This document shows, piece by piece, positions 9,508 to 19,515 of a stretch of 64,000 nt of DNA. Origin of the DNA: Fen-1301 sp963786395. Its GTDB lineage: Bacteria > Bacteroidota > Ignavibacteria > Ignavibacteriales > Ignavibacteriaceae. The number at the start of each line of letters is the position of its first letter. Within the stretch, counting starts at the first letter, position 1. Location: the NCBI GenBank assembly GCA_963786395.1, contig CAWAZD010000004.1, positions 186,001-250,000 of the forward strand. The letters are read 5' to 3'. The translations under genes were made by a program, and so were the position numbers. Below the pieces are notes generated by a model. It was not told the origin of the DNA and made no database searches. It saw only the letters and a program-made list of their open reading frames with translations.

Positions 9508-10743
9508 CTATTCGTACCTTAGTGCATCGACCGGATCCATTTTAGCTGCAGTATAAGCAGGAGCAAACCCGGCAACCACACCTGTTATAATGGAAATTGC
9601 TATTGCGAGAAATACAGCGCTAAATTGAATAGATGTGGGAATAAACTGTCTTATCAAAAGACTACCCAAAATGGCAAATAAGAGTCCAACTAATCCACCC
9701 ATAAGGCAGATTGTTGATGATTCAAGAATAAACTGTCCTAAAATAGTTCTTCTTTTCGCGCCGATAGCTTTTCTCAAACCGATTTCTTTGGTTCTTTCCT
9801 TAACAGAAACAAACATAATATTCATAATACCAATAGCCCCTACGAACAAAGAGAGACCAGTGATAAAAAGTCCTGCAATTTGAATTACACCAACAACACT
9901 ATTATAATTCTGCATCAACCCTTCCTGTTGGTTGATTGAAAAATCATTTGCCTGGTTATACTGCAAACCGCGGATCTGACGCATAATACCTTCAGCTTCA
10001 GCCTTAGTATCTTCAATCATAGCAGGGCTAGCTGCCCTAATATTAAAAGTAATTGTGCCATTTGCATGTCCCTGGAAGTTTTTAAAGATAGTACCGATAG
10101 GGACAAAGACCTGTTGATCAGGATTGAAGGGACCGAGAATAAAACTTCCCTGTTCAGCCAGAACGCCTACAATTCTAAAATCAACTCCACCGACTTTAAT
10201 ATATTTATCGAGAGCATCACCACGAGGGAAAAGGTTTTTACAAACCTCACTTCCAATAACAACTACATTTCTGGCACCTTTACTCTCGATTTCAGAATAA
10301 AACCTGCCTTGATCGAACGTAAAGTTAGTAGTGCTGAGATAATCAGAAGTAGAGCCATTCAGGAAAACGCTTTCAACTGATCTGGTACCGTATTTCACAG
10401 TTTGCCTGCTGTTGGTAACCGGTGCTGTTGCTAAAGGTAATTTAACCATAGATTTGAATTTATCATATTCTTCCATAGTAATATTCCGGCGGTTTCTGAT
10501 TCTCCACCAATCTTCATTAGAAAACCAGGGCCATTTATCCAGATATAAAACATCGGTGCCAAGGGCACTAATACCATTCTGGAAAGAAGTATCAATTCCT
10601 TTAATAGCAGTTGACATAACTGTAACTGAAAAAACACCAATTACAATTCCAAGCATAGTTAACATAGATCTTATTTTGTTAGCCCTGATTGCACGCAATG
10701 CAATCATCATACTTTCGCGGAGTTCAAAGAGAAAATTATTCAT
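9508..10743 (-). CDS. MacB/FtsX-type ABC transporter permease (first of three)
   Basis: 411 residues with the MacB permease plan: N-terminal helix with IRSMLTMLGIVIGVFSVTVM, a periplasmic domain of about 240 residues, and C-terminal helices with MFVSVKERTKEIGLRKAIGAKR, ending DPVDALRYE. It is clearly more divergent than the other two permeases, so duplication of the second and third was more recent. It starts 15 nt after the ATPase stop. It probably forms homo- or heterodimers with the ATPase encoded just upstream. Confidence 0.9.
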   Translation of the reverse strand: MNNFLFELRESMMIALRAIRANKIRSMLTMLGIVIGVFSVTVMSTAIKGIDTSFQNGISALGTDVLYLDKWPWFSNEDWWRIRNRRNITMEEYDKFKSMVKLPLATAPVTNSRQTVKYGTRSVESVFLNGSTSDYLSTTNFTFDQGRFYSEIESKGARNVVVIGSEVCKNLFPRGDALDKYIKVGGVDFRIVGVLAEQGSFILGPFNPDQQVFVPIGTIFKNFQGHANGTITFNIRAASPAMIEDTKAEAEGIMRQIRGLQYNQANDFSINQQEGLMQNYNSVVGVIQIAGLFITGLSLFVGAIGIMNIMFVSVKERTKEIGLRKAIGAKRRTILGQFILESSTICLMGGLVGLLFAILGSLLIRQFIPTSIQFSAVFLAIAISIITGVVAGFAPAYTAAKMDPVDALRYE

Positions 10744-10758
10744 CGTAACCTCCTTAAT

Positions 10759-11478
10759 TTATACCGAAACAACTTTTGGTTTCGGAATATACCTGTTTAC
10801 AACAGGTTTATCCGATTCAATCAATCCATCTTTTAATCTAATAATTCTTTTGGCATGATTTGCAACATCCTCTTCATGAGTAACAAGAATAATGGTATTT
10901 CCTTTTTCATATATATCATTAAACAACGCCATTATTTCTTCACCGGTTTTGGAGTCAAGATTTCCAGTCGGTTCATCAGCGAGAATAATTGAGGGTCTGG
11001 TTACAAGAGCACGGGCGCATGCAACTCTTTGTCTCTGACCGCCGGATAATTCATTTGGTTTATGGTGCATTCTGTCAGATAAACCTACATCCATTAAAGC
11101 CTGTTTAGCTCTTTCTTTTCTTTCCGAAGAAGAAATTCCGGCATAAATCAGAGGGAGTTCTACATTATGAACAGCATCGGATCTGGCAAGAAGATTAAAT
11201 GTCTGAAACACAAATCCGATTTCTTTATTTCTAATTTTTGCAAGTTCATTATCCGTCATCTGGCTAACGCTTAGGCTATTAAATTCATATTTTCCCGAAG
11301 TAGGTGTATCAAGACAGCCAAGAATATTCATAAGTGTTGATTTACCTGAGCCTGAAGGGCCCATAATGGCAACATATTCATTCTTATCAATTGTTAAAGA
11401 TACATCCCTAAGGGCAAAAACTTCTTCTGAGCCTACCTGATATATTTTAGCGATATGTTCTATATTTATAATATTCAT
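10759..11478 (-). CDS. ABC transporter ATPase, MacB/LolD type
   Basis: 239-residue nucleotide-binding subunit. Walker A is GPSGSGKST at residues 40-48, the Q-loop region is VFQTFNLLARSDAVHNVELPL, the signature LSGGQRQR lies near 143-150, and Walker B with catalytic Glu is IILADEPTGNLDSKTG, followed by the H-loop VTHEED. NLD directly after EPTG and the NVELPLIYAGIS segment are typical of the LolD/MacB lipoprotein- and peptide-export group. It serves the three permeases downstream. Start 11 nt after the adaptor stop. Confidence 0.93.
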   Translation of the reverse strand: MNIINIEHIAKIYQVGSEEVFALRDVSLTIDKNEYVAIMGPSGSGKSTLMNILGCLDTPTSGKYEFNSLSVSQMTDNELAKIRNKEIGFVFQTFNLLARSDAVHNVELPLIYAGISSSERKERAKQALMDVGLSDRMHHKPNELSGGQRQRVACARALVTRPSIILADEPTGNLDSKTGEEIMALFNDIYEKGNTIILVTHEEDVANHAKRIIRLKDGLIESDKPVVNRYIPKPKVVSV

Positions 11479-11489
11479 TTTATTTCCGT

Positions 11490-12784
11490 TTATTTTTTGG
11501 CCATCGTATTCTTCTTATCCTCTAATCTTACTTTTGAACCTTCATTCAATTCTCTTGATATTGCACGGTAACTACCTGTTACTATTTTTTCACCATCTTT
11601 CAGACCTTCTTTAATTTCAATATAGTTATCATCACTCAGGCCAGTTTTTACTTCTCTCATCTTTGCTTTGTTATTATCGATAACAAACACAATTTCTTTT
11701 GGTTTATTATTAACGCCGACTTTTTTATCCTTCTTATCCGTTACATTAGTGTTTTCCTGATTCGAAGTCTTGTTTGTGGTTTCATTTCTTCAGTTCTTGC
11801 AGTAACACTTTGAATCGGAACACTTAGAACATTATTAATTGTTTTAGTTTCAATAGTGGCATTACAAGACATGCCAGGTCTTAAACCCGGATCGGGATCA
11901 ATCATTCTAATTTTGACATCGAAATTAACAACCTGTTCCTGAGTGCCAGTGCCTTTATCCTGAGCACTATTTCCTATCTGATAAACAAGTCCTTTGAATA
12001 TTCTATCGCCAAAAGCATCAACTTTAATTCTAGCAGTATCACCGATTGCAACAAGGACAACATCATTCTCATCAACCTGAACAGTAGAGATCATAGTATT
12101 AAGATCACTAACTGTCATGATATTTGTCCCCTGGCTGAATCCGCTTCCAAGGACTCTGTCACCTAACTGAACATTGAGCTGACTAATTGTTCCATCCATG
12201 GGAGAATTGATAGTAGTTTTATACAAGGCCTGATTAGTTTCCTTTAAGCTAGCTGCCATTTGAAGAACGGTAGCCTGGGCACCTTCATAATTAGCAAGAG
12301 TGGATAAATAAGTACTTTTGGAAGCTTCAAGTTCAGCATCACTTGAAAGTTTTTTCAGATGCAATTCTTTAGTTCTGTTGTAATCTGAAGTAACTTTATC
12401 TAGCTGCGCTTTATTCATAGCAAGAGATGATTTTGCTGCTGATAAGTTAGCTTCAGCTCTCTGCTGCTGAGCAACATAAGCATCAGCTTTGATCTTTATT
12501 AAAAGCTGATCTTTTTTAACTCTATCTCCTTCTTTAACCGGAAGAGATACAATTTCGCCGGTTACTTCAGGAGTAATAGTTACCTGAAATTCAGAGCTAA
12601 TTTTGCCGGTAGCAGAAACAGTTTGAGTTATATCTCTTTTAACGACAGATTCAACCTGAACGGAAATAATTTCTTCCTTACTTCCGCCAAGCAGCGCAAA
12701 TAATATTAATGCAACAAGAACAACTCCGATTCCGCTGAAAATATATACTTTCTTTTTAGATTTTTTTTGTTTTCCGTTTGCCAT
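11490..12784 (-). CDS. Periplasmic adaptor (HlyD/MacA-type membrane fusion protein), one frameshift
   Basis: N-terminal membrane anchor at residues about 13-30 (VYIFSGIGVVLVALILFALL), then the barrel-sandwich/lipoyl half (ATGKISSEFQVTITPEVTGEI), a coiled-coil hairpin rich in Ala, Lys and Glu (AEANLSAAKSSLAMNKAQLD), the second lipoyl half (SPMDGTISQLNVQLGDRV) and a beta-barrel. The first frame ends at 11741; shifting one base near 11788 (an AAATGAAA stretch) continues through TNKTSNQENTNVTDKK into the downstream fragment with VREVKTGLSDDNYIEIKEGL-like membrane-proximal domain, closing at 11490. About 431 residues. It links the ABC permeases to the TolC-like channel. Confidence 0.85.
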
Positions 12785-12808
12785 GGAAAAGTCTCCTATA
12801 ATAAAATT

Positions 12809-14171
12809 TTATTCGTATTTTTTATAATCAAGAATACCAAGCTGGTATTTGAGTTGCTCACTTAAAACTATATAAGCATACTCAGCATTGATATAATTTG
12901 TCTGAGCTGTTGTGTAACCTGAATTTGCTACCAAAACATCTAATAGAGTATTAGAACCTAAATTATATTTTTCCTGTTGGATTCTTCTGTTCTCTTCAGC
13001 AGCCTCCACATTTCTTTTACTGACTTCCAAAGATTTATCAGCTGCCTGAAGGTCAAGATATGTTTTCTGAATGTTTCTTTTAATATCTCTTTCCAGATCA
13101 GAGAGATCGGCTTTGGAATTCATTAAACCAACCTGCGCAATCTGCACACGGTTGTCAACTGCAAAACCGGAGAAAATTGGTACATTTAAAGTAAGACCGA
13201 CAGAATAACTTCTATTTTGAAAAAGATCACCTACTTTTTCCGCATAAGTATAAAAGCTGTTATTATTAACCAGGTTGGGGAAATATCCACCTTTAGCAAT
13301 AGTAACGCCATTAGAAGCACTTTCAAAATTCAGTTTAGCACTTTGATAGTCCAACCGGGAGGTCAATGATTTTTTCATAATATCAGATAAATCCTGATAA
13401 TTAGCTTCAGAATGTTTTTGGATTAAGTCCTTATCGGCTGATGACAATGAGTCAGAAAACTTGTAGGATTCCATAACATCAAGACCAAGGTAATATAAGA
13501 GATTACTTTTTACAGTTTCAAGATTATTTTTTGCCTGTATGATAGCAAGCTCAGCGTTCCCAACATTTACCTGTTGTTGATAAACATCAGCAAGAGTAAC
13601 AGCACCAAGTTTGTTTCTTTCGGAAATAGTCTCGAGGTTTTTTTGGTTCCATTTAACATCTTCTTCCTTAACCTTCAACAATTCGTTAGCATTTACGATT
13701 TCATAATAGCTACTTATAGTTGAAAAAACGATATTTTGTTTTAATCTGGATAAGAGTAAGTTGAGCGGATTCAAGATTATTTTTACTCTGATCAACAGAA
13801 GCAAAATTAGACAGACCATCAAAAATTGTCCAATTAGTTCCAGCGCCTACATTGTAACTTCTGGTTTCAGAAATTGATTTAGGTGTAGGAATAAATCCTC
13901 CATTTGGAAGGGGGAAAAGTCCGCCATTTTGTTCTGATCTGGTCCAGGACCAACCAGCCTGAGCGCCAAGAGTAGGCAATAAACTACCATAGGCTGCAGT
14001 TACATTTGATTCATAAGATTTGATACCATTTACAGATTTCTGTAGAGAAGTGTTTCTTTGTAAAGCAATATTAATTGCTTCTTCAAGTGTTAATAATTTC
14101 TGACTAAATCCCGTGCAGGATAAGAGAAATATTAATAATGAGGTAAAGAAGATTCGCATTATTTGCTCCAA
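12809..14171 (-). CDS. TolC-family outer-membrane efflux channel, one frameshift
   Basis: First gene of the exporter operon. A signal peptide (FFTSLLIFLLSCTGFSQ) precedes an OEP fold with the usual internal duplication: LTLEEAINIALQRNTSLQ at the start, long helices such as ANELLKVKEEDVKWNQKNLETISERNK in two halves, then a second copy with SKRNVEAAEENRRIQQEKYNLGSNTLLDVL. The N-terminal part (14171 to about 13750) and the rest lie in different frames; a one-base change near 13750 joins TLIQ to LKQNIVFSTISSYYEIV as in TolC relatives. About 454 residues, the normal length. Confidence 0.87.
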
Positions 14172-14324
14172 TGAGTTAAAAGTTCAGTTTTTTAGTTAAA
14201 ATAAACAATAGCAATAATTTAGGCCGACTTTTATATAAAATACTCGTGTAAAAATACTGTATTTTTTACTATTTACTTAAAGTAATTTATGAACGGTATT
14301 ATAATTATTTATACGGTTATATGA

Positions 14325-15741
14325 CTAACTAGTTGGATTATCAAGAAGAAATTTATTTTTGATTAGTAACAGGTAGGCAAAAGCTTCCTCATAATTGTTG
14401 CCGATCTTACCATCAAGAATGGCCTCCTCAATAGCGGATTTAATTTCACCAACTTTTCTTGAGGGCTGCAGGTTACAGATTTGCATAATTTCTTCACCTC
14501 TGACAGGAGATTGAAATGACCGGAGTTTATCTTTGTCTTCCACATCCCAGACTTTTTTCATAACTCTTTCGTAGTTCTCGAGATAAAGGTTAACTTTTTC
14601 CTGATTTTTACTGGTAATATCGGCTCTACAAAGGATAATAAGGTCATTAAGGTCTTCACCTGCTGAGACAATAAATCTTCTAATAGCCGAGTCAGTAACT
14701 TCTTCTTTTGCCAGAGCAATAGGTCGTAAGATGGAGGCGAACAAGTTTTTCGATATAGTCAATTTTATTAAATGGAAGTTTCATTCGTTTAAATATGGAC
14801 TTTATCATTCTGGCACCCATTTCTTCATGTCCATGAAAAGTCCAACCGGTTCCTTCAACAAATTTCTTTGTCTGTGGTTTAGCTATATCATGCACAAGAG
14901 CGGCAAATCTAAGCCAGATATCATTTGTGGCAGTTGAAATATTATCAATAACCTGACAGGTATGAAAAAAGACATCCTTATGGTGATAATCATTTATTTG
15001 ATCAACGCCAGCAAGTCTTGCAATTTCCGGGAAAATAACTTCGAGCACACCTGACTTAAATAATAATATTAATCCGACAGAAGGTTTATCAGAAGATAGA
15101 ATTTTAAGAAACTCATCGGTAATTCTTTCAGCCGATACAATTTTAAGTCTTTCCCGGAGGTTATTAGCAGCTGTCATTATTGAATCGTCGACCCGGAAAT
15201 TGAGCTGGGATGCAAAACGAAAGGCTCTTAATATACGTAAAGGGTCATCATCAAAAGTGATTAGCGGGTCAATCGGAGTTTTAATGAGTTTTTGTTCAAT
15301 ATCTTTTAAACCTTCATAGGTATCAATTACCAAACCATAATCCACCTGGTTCAGAGAAATTGCCAGAGTATTCATTGTAAAATCGCGTCTGTTGATATCA
15401 TCCAGGAACGAACCGGTAAAAACCAGTGGTTTTCTACTATCCCGCGAATAGGATTCTTTTCTTGCCCCAACGAATTCAAGATCAAAATTATTATGTCTAA
15501 AATGAGCAGTGCCGTAATTTCTAAAAACAGACACATTTTGTGCCCCTAAATTAGCGGCATACTTTTCGGCAAACGCAGTTCCATCTCCCAAAACCAGAAA
15601 ATCGATTTCATTTCTTTTTCTATTAAGCACTAAATCACGGACAAATCCACCGATTATATAAACTTTTACACCCATTTCAATCGAAATATCTGATGCTACT
15701 GTTAAAAATGGATATTCTTTCATCTCTTTTTCAAAATTCAT
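14325..15741 (-). CDS. CCA tRNA nucleotidyltransferase/poly(A) polymerase family protein with HD domain, one frameshift
   Basis: Class II nucleotidyltransferase head with GGFVRDLVLNRKRNEIDFLV near residues 31-50, the RRDFTMNTLAI motif and DDPLRILRAFRFASQL helix, followed by an HD hydrolase domain (LVHDIAKPQT, with an earlier HHKDVFFHT and later FHGHEEMGA). The frame from 15741 runs to 14692; one base near 14727 restores LVRLHLRPIALAKEEVTDS and continues to 14325. The total is about 472 residues, right for a CCA-adding or A-adding enzyme with HD domain. It would finish or repair tRNA 3' ends. CCA versus A-addition specificity cannot be told from sequence alone. Confidence 0.85.
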
Positions 15742-15850
15742 AGAGTTTTACTTATTCCAGGAAATATCTTATATTTTGATAATTGCAAAGATACAATTAT
15801 TTGCGGTATTCTTTTGTTTTGAGTTCAAACCCGCTTCCTATTTTCAAAAA

Positions 15851-15890
15851 TGTCTACGCTGTTTTACGCTCTTTTACGCTGTTTTACGCT
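15851..15890. repeat. 10-bp tandem repeat (TTTTACGCT)
   Basis: Four consecutive 10-bp units ending in TACGCT: TGTCTACGCT, GTTTTACGCT, CTTTTACGCT, GTTTTACGCT, followed by AAAACGG. It lies in the 290-bp region between the nucleotidyltransferase gene start (15741) and the metallopeptidase stop (16033), about 110 bp upstream of the former. The rest of this gap is AT-rich with a pyrimidine-rich tract at 15899-15927; nothing else is recognised. Confidence 0.75.
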
Positions 15891-16032
15891 AAAACGGCCT
15901 CTTCTCTCGCTCTTCTCCTACTCTCCTCATAGTTACATAATACTTATGAGTGAATTACGAATAAATACAAGTAATATTTAATGTGATTAAGAATGTACCA
16001 TAAAGGAGGAATCGGGTCAGGAAAGGCTAATA

Positions 16033-18228
16033 TTATTTAATAAAGGAGAGCTTTTTCAATATGTTATCCGAATTGTAGTACATCCATTCAGATTTTAAGA
16101 AATGAGATCTTAGAAACAGATTCATACCATCGCCACTGTTGTATCTTAGAGCCAGAGCGGAAAGTTTTCTTGCCTTTTTGTAGTCAAGGTGTTCTATCAT
16201 ATATTCAGAAAGGTAATAAGATGCATAACTACTGAAGATATCATTCACCATTATGGTTTTATCAAATACTTTCAATGATTCATTATAGGGGACATTTAAT
16301 ACTTTTGCAAGATCTAATACGACCGGTATTGACGAATAATCATAAGCATCTGAATTATATTTTTTAAGAATCTGATATTTTACAGAATCTTTACCGATGA
16401 TATAACTATGAATAAGGGAATTACTAACTGAAAGATTAAGTCTTAATTTTGATAAATAATCTAAATGAAAATCGGGGTCAAGACTGTTTAGCAGGAAATA
16501 ATGTTCTTTGGCTTCGGAGAAATGGCTGTTTCTAACCAATGCATCCCCTAGTAATAATTCAAGTCCATAGTAATATGATGTGTTTTTGAATCCAGGAATT
16601 TCTTTTTTTAATAATGAAAGAGCTTCATCTTCTTTTTTCAATTTAATTTTACAATTGACTAAGCCATATAAAGCAGAATAATTCCGTGACATGCTATTGA
16701 TCTGGTTGAATATTTTCTCAGCTTCAGTAAAATTATTATTATTATAAAAGGACCAACCTTTTTCAAGCCGTTCAGCGATATATCTGGGGCAAACTTTTGT
16801 AAATATTGTGCTTCCTCCGAAATAATATTGTGCTGTATTTGGTTTGTCGTAATATTCAAGATCTTTTAAATATTTGTAATAAATCTCTGCAACATCCTTT
16901 AAGTCAGAAGAATAGATCTTATGAAATGATTCACCTTTATACCATTGAGTGAATTTTTCCATGCCGTATCTTTTAATAAGGAAATTAGAAAATGAGCCGG
17001 CATAAACATAAGAGAGACTTGAAGTCTGAGTGAAAAAACTAAAACCGCCAAAGAGTTTAACGATATTAATTTTATAATTATTATTCCAGGCGACTGAGGC
17101 GAGCTGATCAATATACCATGTGTTATAGAAAGGTGAAGCTGCTTCAGCAATTCCTTCAACTAAGGCAGGGTTATAATGACCGGATATCTTAAATGGGCCC
17201 GAACCAAATGAAGCGGAAAACACATGGGCTATTTCATGTTTTAAGGATACGTTAAATGAATTTGCAGTTGTGAACACCTGATATAACCATGGTTTTGCAA
17301 CATCAGCATTTGCAGAACCGAAAAGTTCACCTTTTTGTTTATTATCCCTGAATACAAATGAAGTAATCATTTGCGGGGGTACGGGACCAAAATACTTCTT
17401 TAGTTCTGAATAATAAAATTCATGATGTACAACAATATTTTTCAGGAATGTAGAATCAATAGAATTATCATAAATAATTTCGAAATGTTCGGTATAACAT
17501 TTCCCTTTTAAGGCTGATACAATCCTCCCTTTTGTAGTTGAATAACCAAAATAAGGAGATAATAAAATAAAAATAATAACGACAAATGAAATTAATAAAG
17601 CAAATGTAAACTGGTTTAGCCATACTGGTTTTTTTACTCTAATAATACACATATAAAATATAGAGTAAAAAAATCCAATATTTATTAAACGGTAAATGGC
17701 AAGTTTAAGAGTTACTGTCAATCCTTCATCATATATTGTCCCCGGGAAAAATCCAATTAAAGGGTTAAAGAAATATGTTTGAGGATTAAAATAAAATTCA
17801 ACTACCGGGATGAATGCAGTTAAAAATAAAATAATAAAGAACATAAGACGAGGAAAGCGAGGCAGAATATAATATGAAAAGGCAGCCATGGATGCGCCTA
17901 TTAAAACTGATGGAACAGTAATAAACAAATAAAAAAGGAAACCGTCACCGATTGAACATGTGGTAGTAAGAAATGAATTTGCGATTGAAATAGACGCCGG
18001 AATTAGCAACAAATACGGAGATATTTTCAGGAGATTCCTGACAACATCTTCTCTTTTGTTCATATATGAAATTGTAAGCAAACCGGTAATAATGGAAAGC
18101 AGAATAGAATTTAGAGCTGCATATTCGAATCCGAAAACAGATGTGAGGGGTAATCTAGTAAGTATTAAATCAAACAGGACTAAGATAACCAGAGCTGCAG
18201 TATGTTTTTTATCAAGCCATGAAAACAT
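16033..18228 (-). CDS. Polytopic membrane protein with gluzincin (peptidase MA-like) domain and TPR-like C-terminus
   Basis: 731 residues. The first 230 hold six to seven hydrophobic segments. A peptidase MA-like gluzincin domain follows, with the zinc motif HEIAH at residues 331-335 and a downstream ALVEGIAEA helix giving the third ligand (Glu358 or Glu362). Residues 480-730 have TPR-like helix pairs (GWSFYNNNNFTEAEKIFNQI, ALSLLKKEI). The catalytic domain probably faces the periplasm. Substrate unknown. It ends next to murA (5-nt gap from the murA stop), suggesting shared transcription and perhaps an envelope role. Start is ATG 18228. Confidence 0.72.
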   Translation of the reverse strand: MFSWLDKKHTAALVILVLFDLILTRLPLTSVFGFEYAALNSILLSIITGLLTISYMNKREDVVRNLLKISPYLLLIPASISIANSFLTTTCSIGDGFLFYLFITVPSVLIGASMAAFSYYILPRFPRLMFFIILFLTAFIPVVEFYFNPQTYFFNPLIGFFPGTIYDEGLTVTLKLAIYRLINIGFFYSIFYMCIIRVKKPVWLNQFTFALLISFVVIIFILLSPYFGYSTTKGRIVSALKGKCYTEHFEIIYDNSIDSTFLKNIVVHHEFYYSELKKYFGPVPPQMITSFVFRDNKQKGELFGSANADVAKPWLYQVFTTANSFNVSLKHEIAHVFSASFGSGPFKISGHYNPALVEGIAEAASPFYNTWYIDQLASVAWNNNYKINIVKLFGGFSFFTQTSSLSYVYAGSFSNFLIKRYGMEKFTQWYKGESFHKIYSSDLKDVAEIYYKYLKDLEYYDKPNTAQYYFGGSTIFTKVCPRYIAERLEKGWSFYNNNNFTEAEKIFNQINSMSRNYSALYGLVNCKIKLKKEDEALSLLKKEIPGFKNTSYYYGLELLLGDALVRNSHFSEAKEHYFLLNSLDPDFHLDYLSKLRLNLSVSNSLIHSYIIGKDSVKYQILKKYNSDAYDYSSIPVVLDLAKVLNVPYNESLKVFDKTIMVNDIFSSYASYYLSEYMIEHLDYKKARKLSALALRYNSGDGMNLFLRSHFLKSEWMYYNSDNILKKLSFIK

Positions 18229-18233
18229 ATTAA

Positions 18234-19500
18234 TTAAAATTCTTTTCCTTCGATCCGAATAATATCCGCACCTAACGATTTAAGTTTTTGTTCAATGTGC
18301 TGATACCCCCTATCGAGATGATATACTCTTAAAACCTCAGTAGTACCTTCGGCAGCAAGTCCGGCAAGAACAAGGCAGGCACTAGCGCGGAGGTCAGTGG
18401 ACATAACTTTAGCTCCTTTAAGTTTCTTTACTCCTCTTATAACGGCTTTGTTTTCATTGACAGAAATATCAGCTCCAAGCCGGTCGAGTTCTGGGACATG
18501 TTTAAATCTATCGAGATAAATAGTATCAGTAACAGTTGAAGTTCCTTCAGCGAAACACATATAGGTAGTCCATTGCGCCTGCATATCAGTCGGGAAGCCA
18601 GGGAAAATAGATGTAATGACATCAGTAGGTTTAATAGAAAAGTTACTACCATCCAGCACAATCGAATCTTTCTCAGAATTGATTTTACACTCTGTATCCT
18701 CAAGTTTATTCAGCACAGAATATTAGCAGACCTGAATTTATATTATTAAGTTTTACTTTCCCACCCGTAAGAGCGGCGGCGATAAGAATAGTACCAGCTT
18801 CAATGCGGTCAGGAATTGTATGAATATCTGCAGATTTAAGTTCATCAACTCCTTCAACAGACAGGGTTGCGGTTCCAATTCCCTCAATTCTTGCACCCAT
18901 TTTCAATAAGAATTGAGCCAGGTTAGTAATTTCAGGTTCAATAGCTGCATTTATAATTTTCGTATCACCTTTAGCCAAAACGGCTGCCATTAATATATTG
19001 CCAGTAGCACCGACAGAAGAAATATCAAAACTGATTTTAGCGCCATGAAGACGAGGACATCTGGCAACAATATAACCTTCATTAAGATCTATTTCAGCAC
19101 CCATCTTCTTAAGACCTTCAAGGTGAAGATTTATGGGGCGGGGTCCCCAGGCACAGCCTCCCGGGAGTGATACTTTAGCTGTTCCAAATCTAGAAAGCAA
19201 CGGTCCTAATACATAAACAGAAGCCCGCATTTTTTTTACATGTTCATAAGGAGCATCCTGACTGATAATATTTTGAGTATTCAGTTTAAGGATATTATTA
19301 CTAAAATCAGTTTCAACACCAAGATGAATAAGAAGTTTCATCATAGTATAAACATCATTTAATTCTGGAGTATTATAAAGCGTATAAGTACCGGAAGCCA
19401 GAAGAGAAGCCGGCATGAGAGCCAGGGTTGCATTTTTAGCTCCGCTAATAGTAACTTCCCCAGATATTTTGTTTCCACCATGAATTACAAATTTATCCAA
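18234..19500 (-). CDS. murA: UDP-N-acetylglucosamine 1-carboxyvinyltransferase MurA, one frameshift
   Basis: First committed step of peptidoglycan synthesis: transfer of enolpyruvate from PEP to UDP-GlcNAc. Lys22 and Asn23 of SGAKNA are present, and the catalytic loop reads LPGGCAWGPRP with Cys116 (fosfomycin target) and Arg121. The usual residue after CA is Ile; here it is Trp. The N-terminal frame (264 codons) runs to 18706; a one-base change near 18720 restores SGLLIS-LNKLEDTE and the C-terminal half with IKPTDVITSIFPGFPTDMQAQ and DLRASACLVLAGL through 18234. The total is about 422 residues, normal for MurA. It follows the kinase gene by 15 nt. Confidence 0.92.
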
Positions 19501-19515
19501 GACAAAATCCGAAAT

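Noticed and set aside
15899..15927. Pyrimidine-rich tract as a terminator
   Set aside because: No preceding stem-loop in the correct orientation.
3590..18720. Programmed ribosomal frameshifting at the many single-base shifts
   Set aside because: No common slippery heptamer or downstream structure, the direction of shift varies, and essential families such as MurA are not known to use it.
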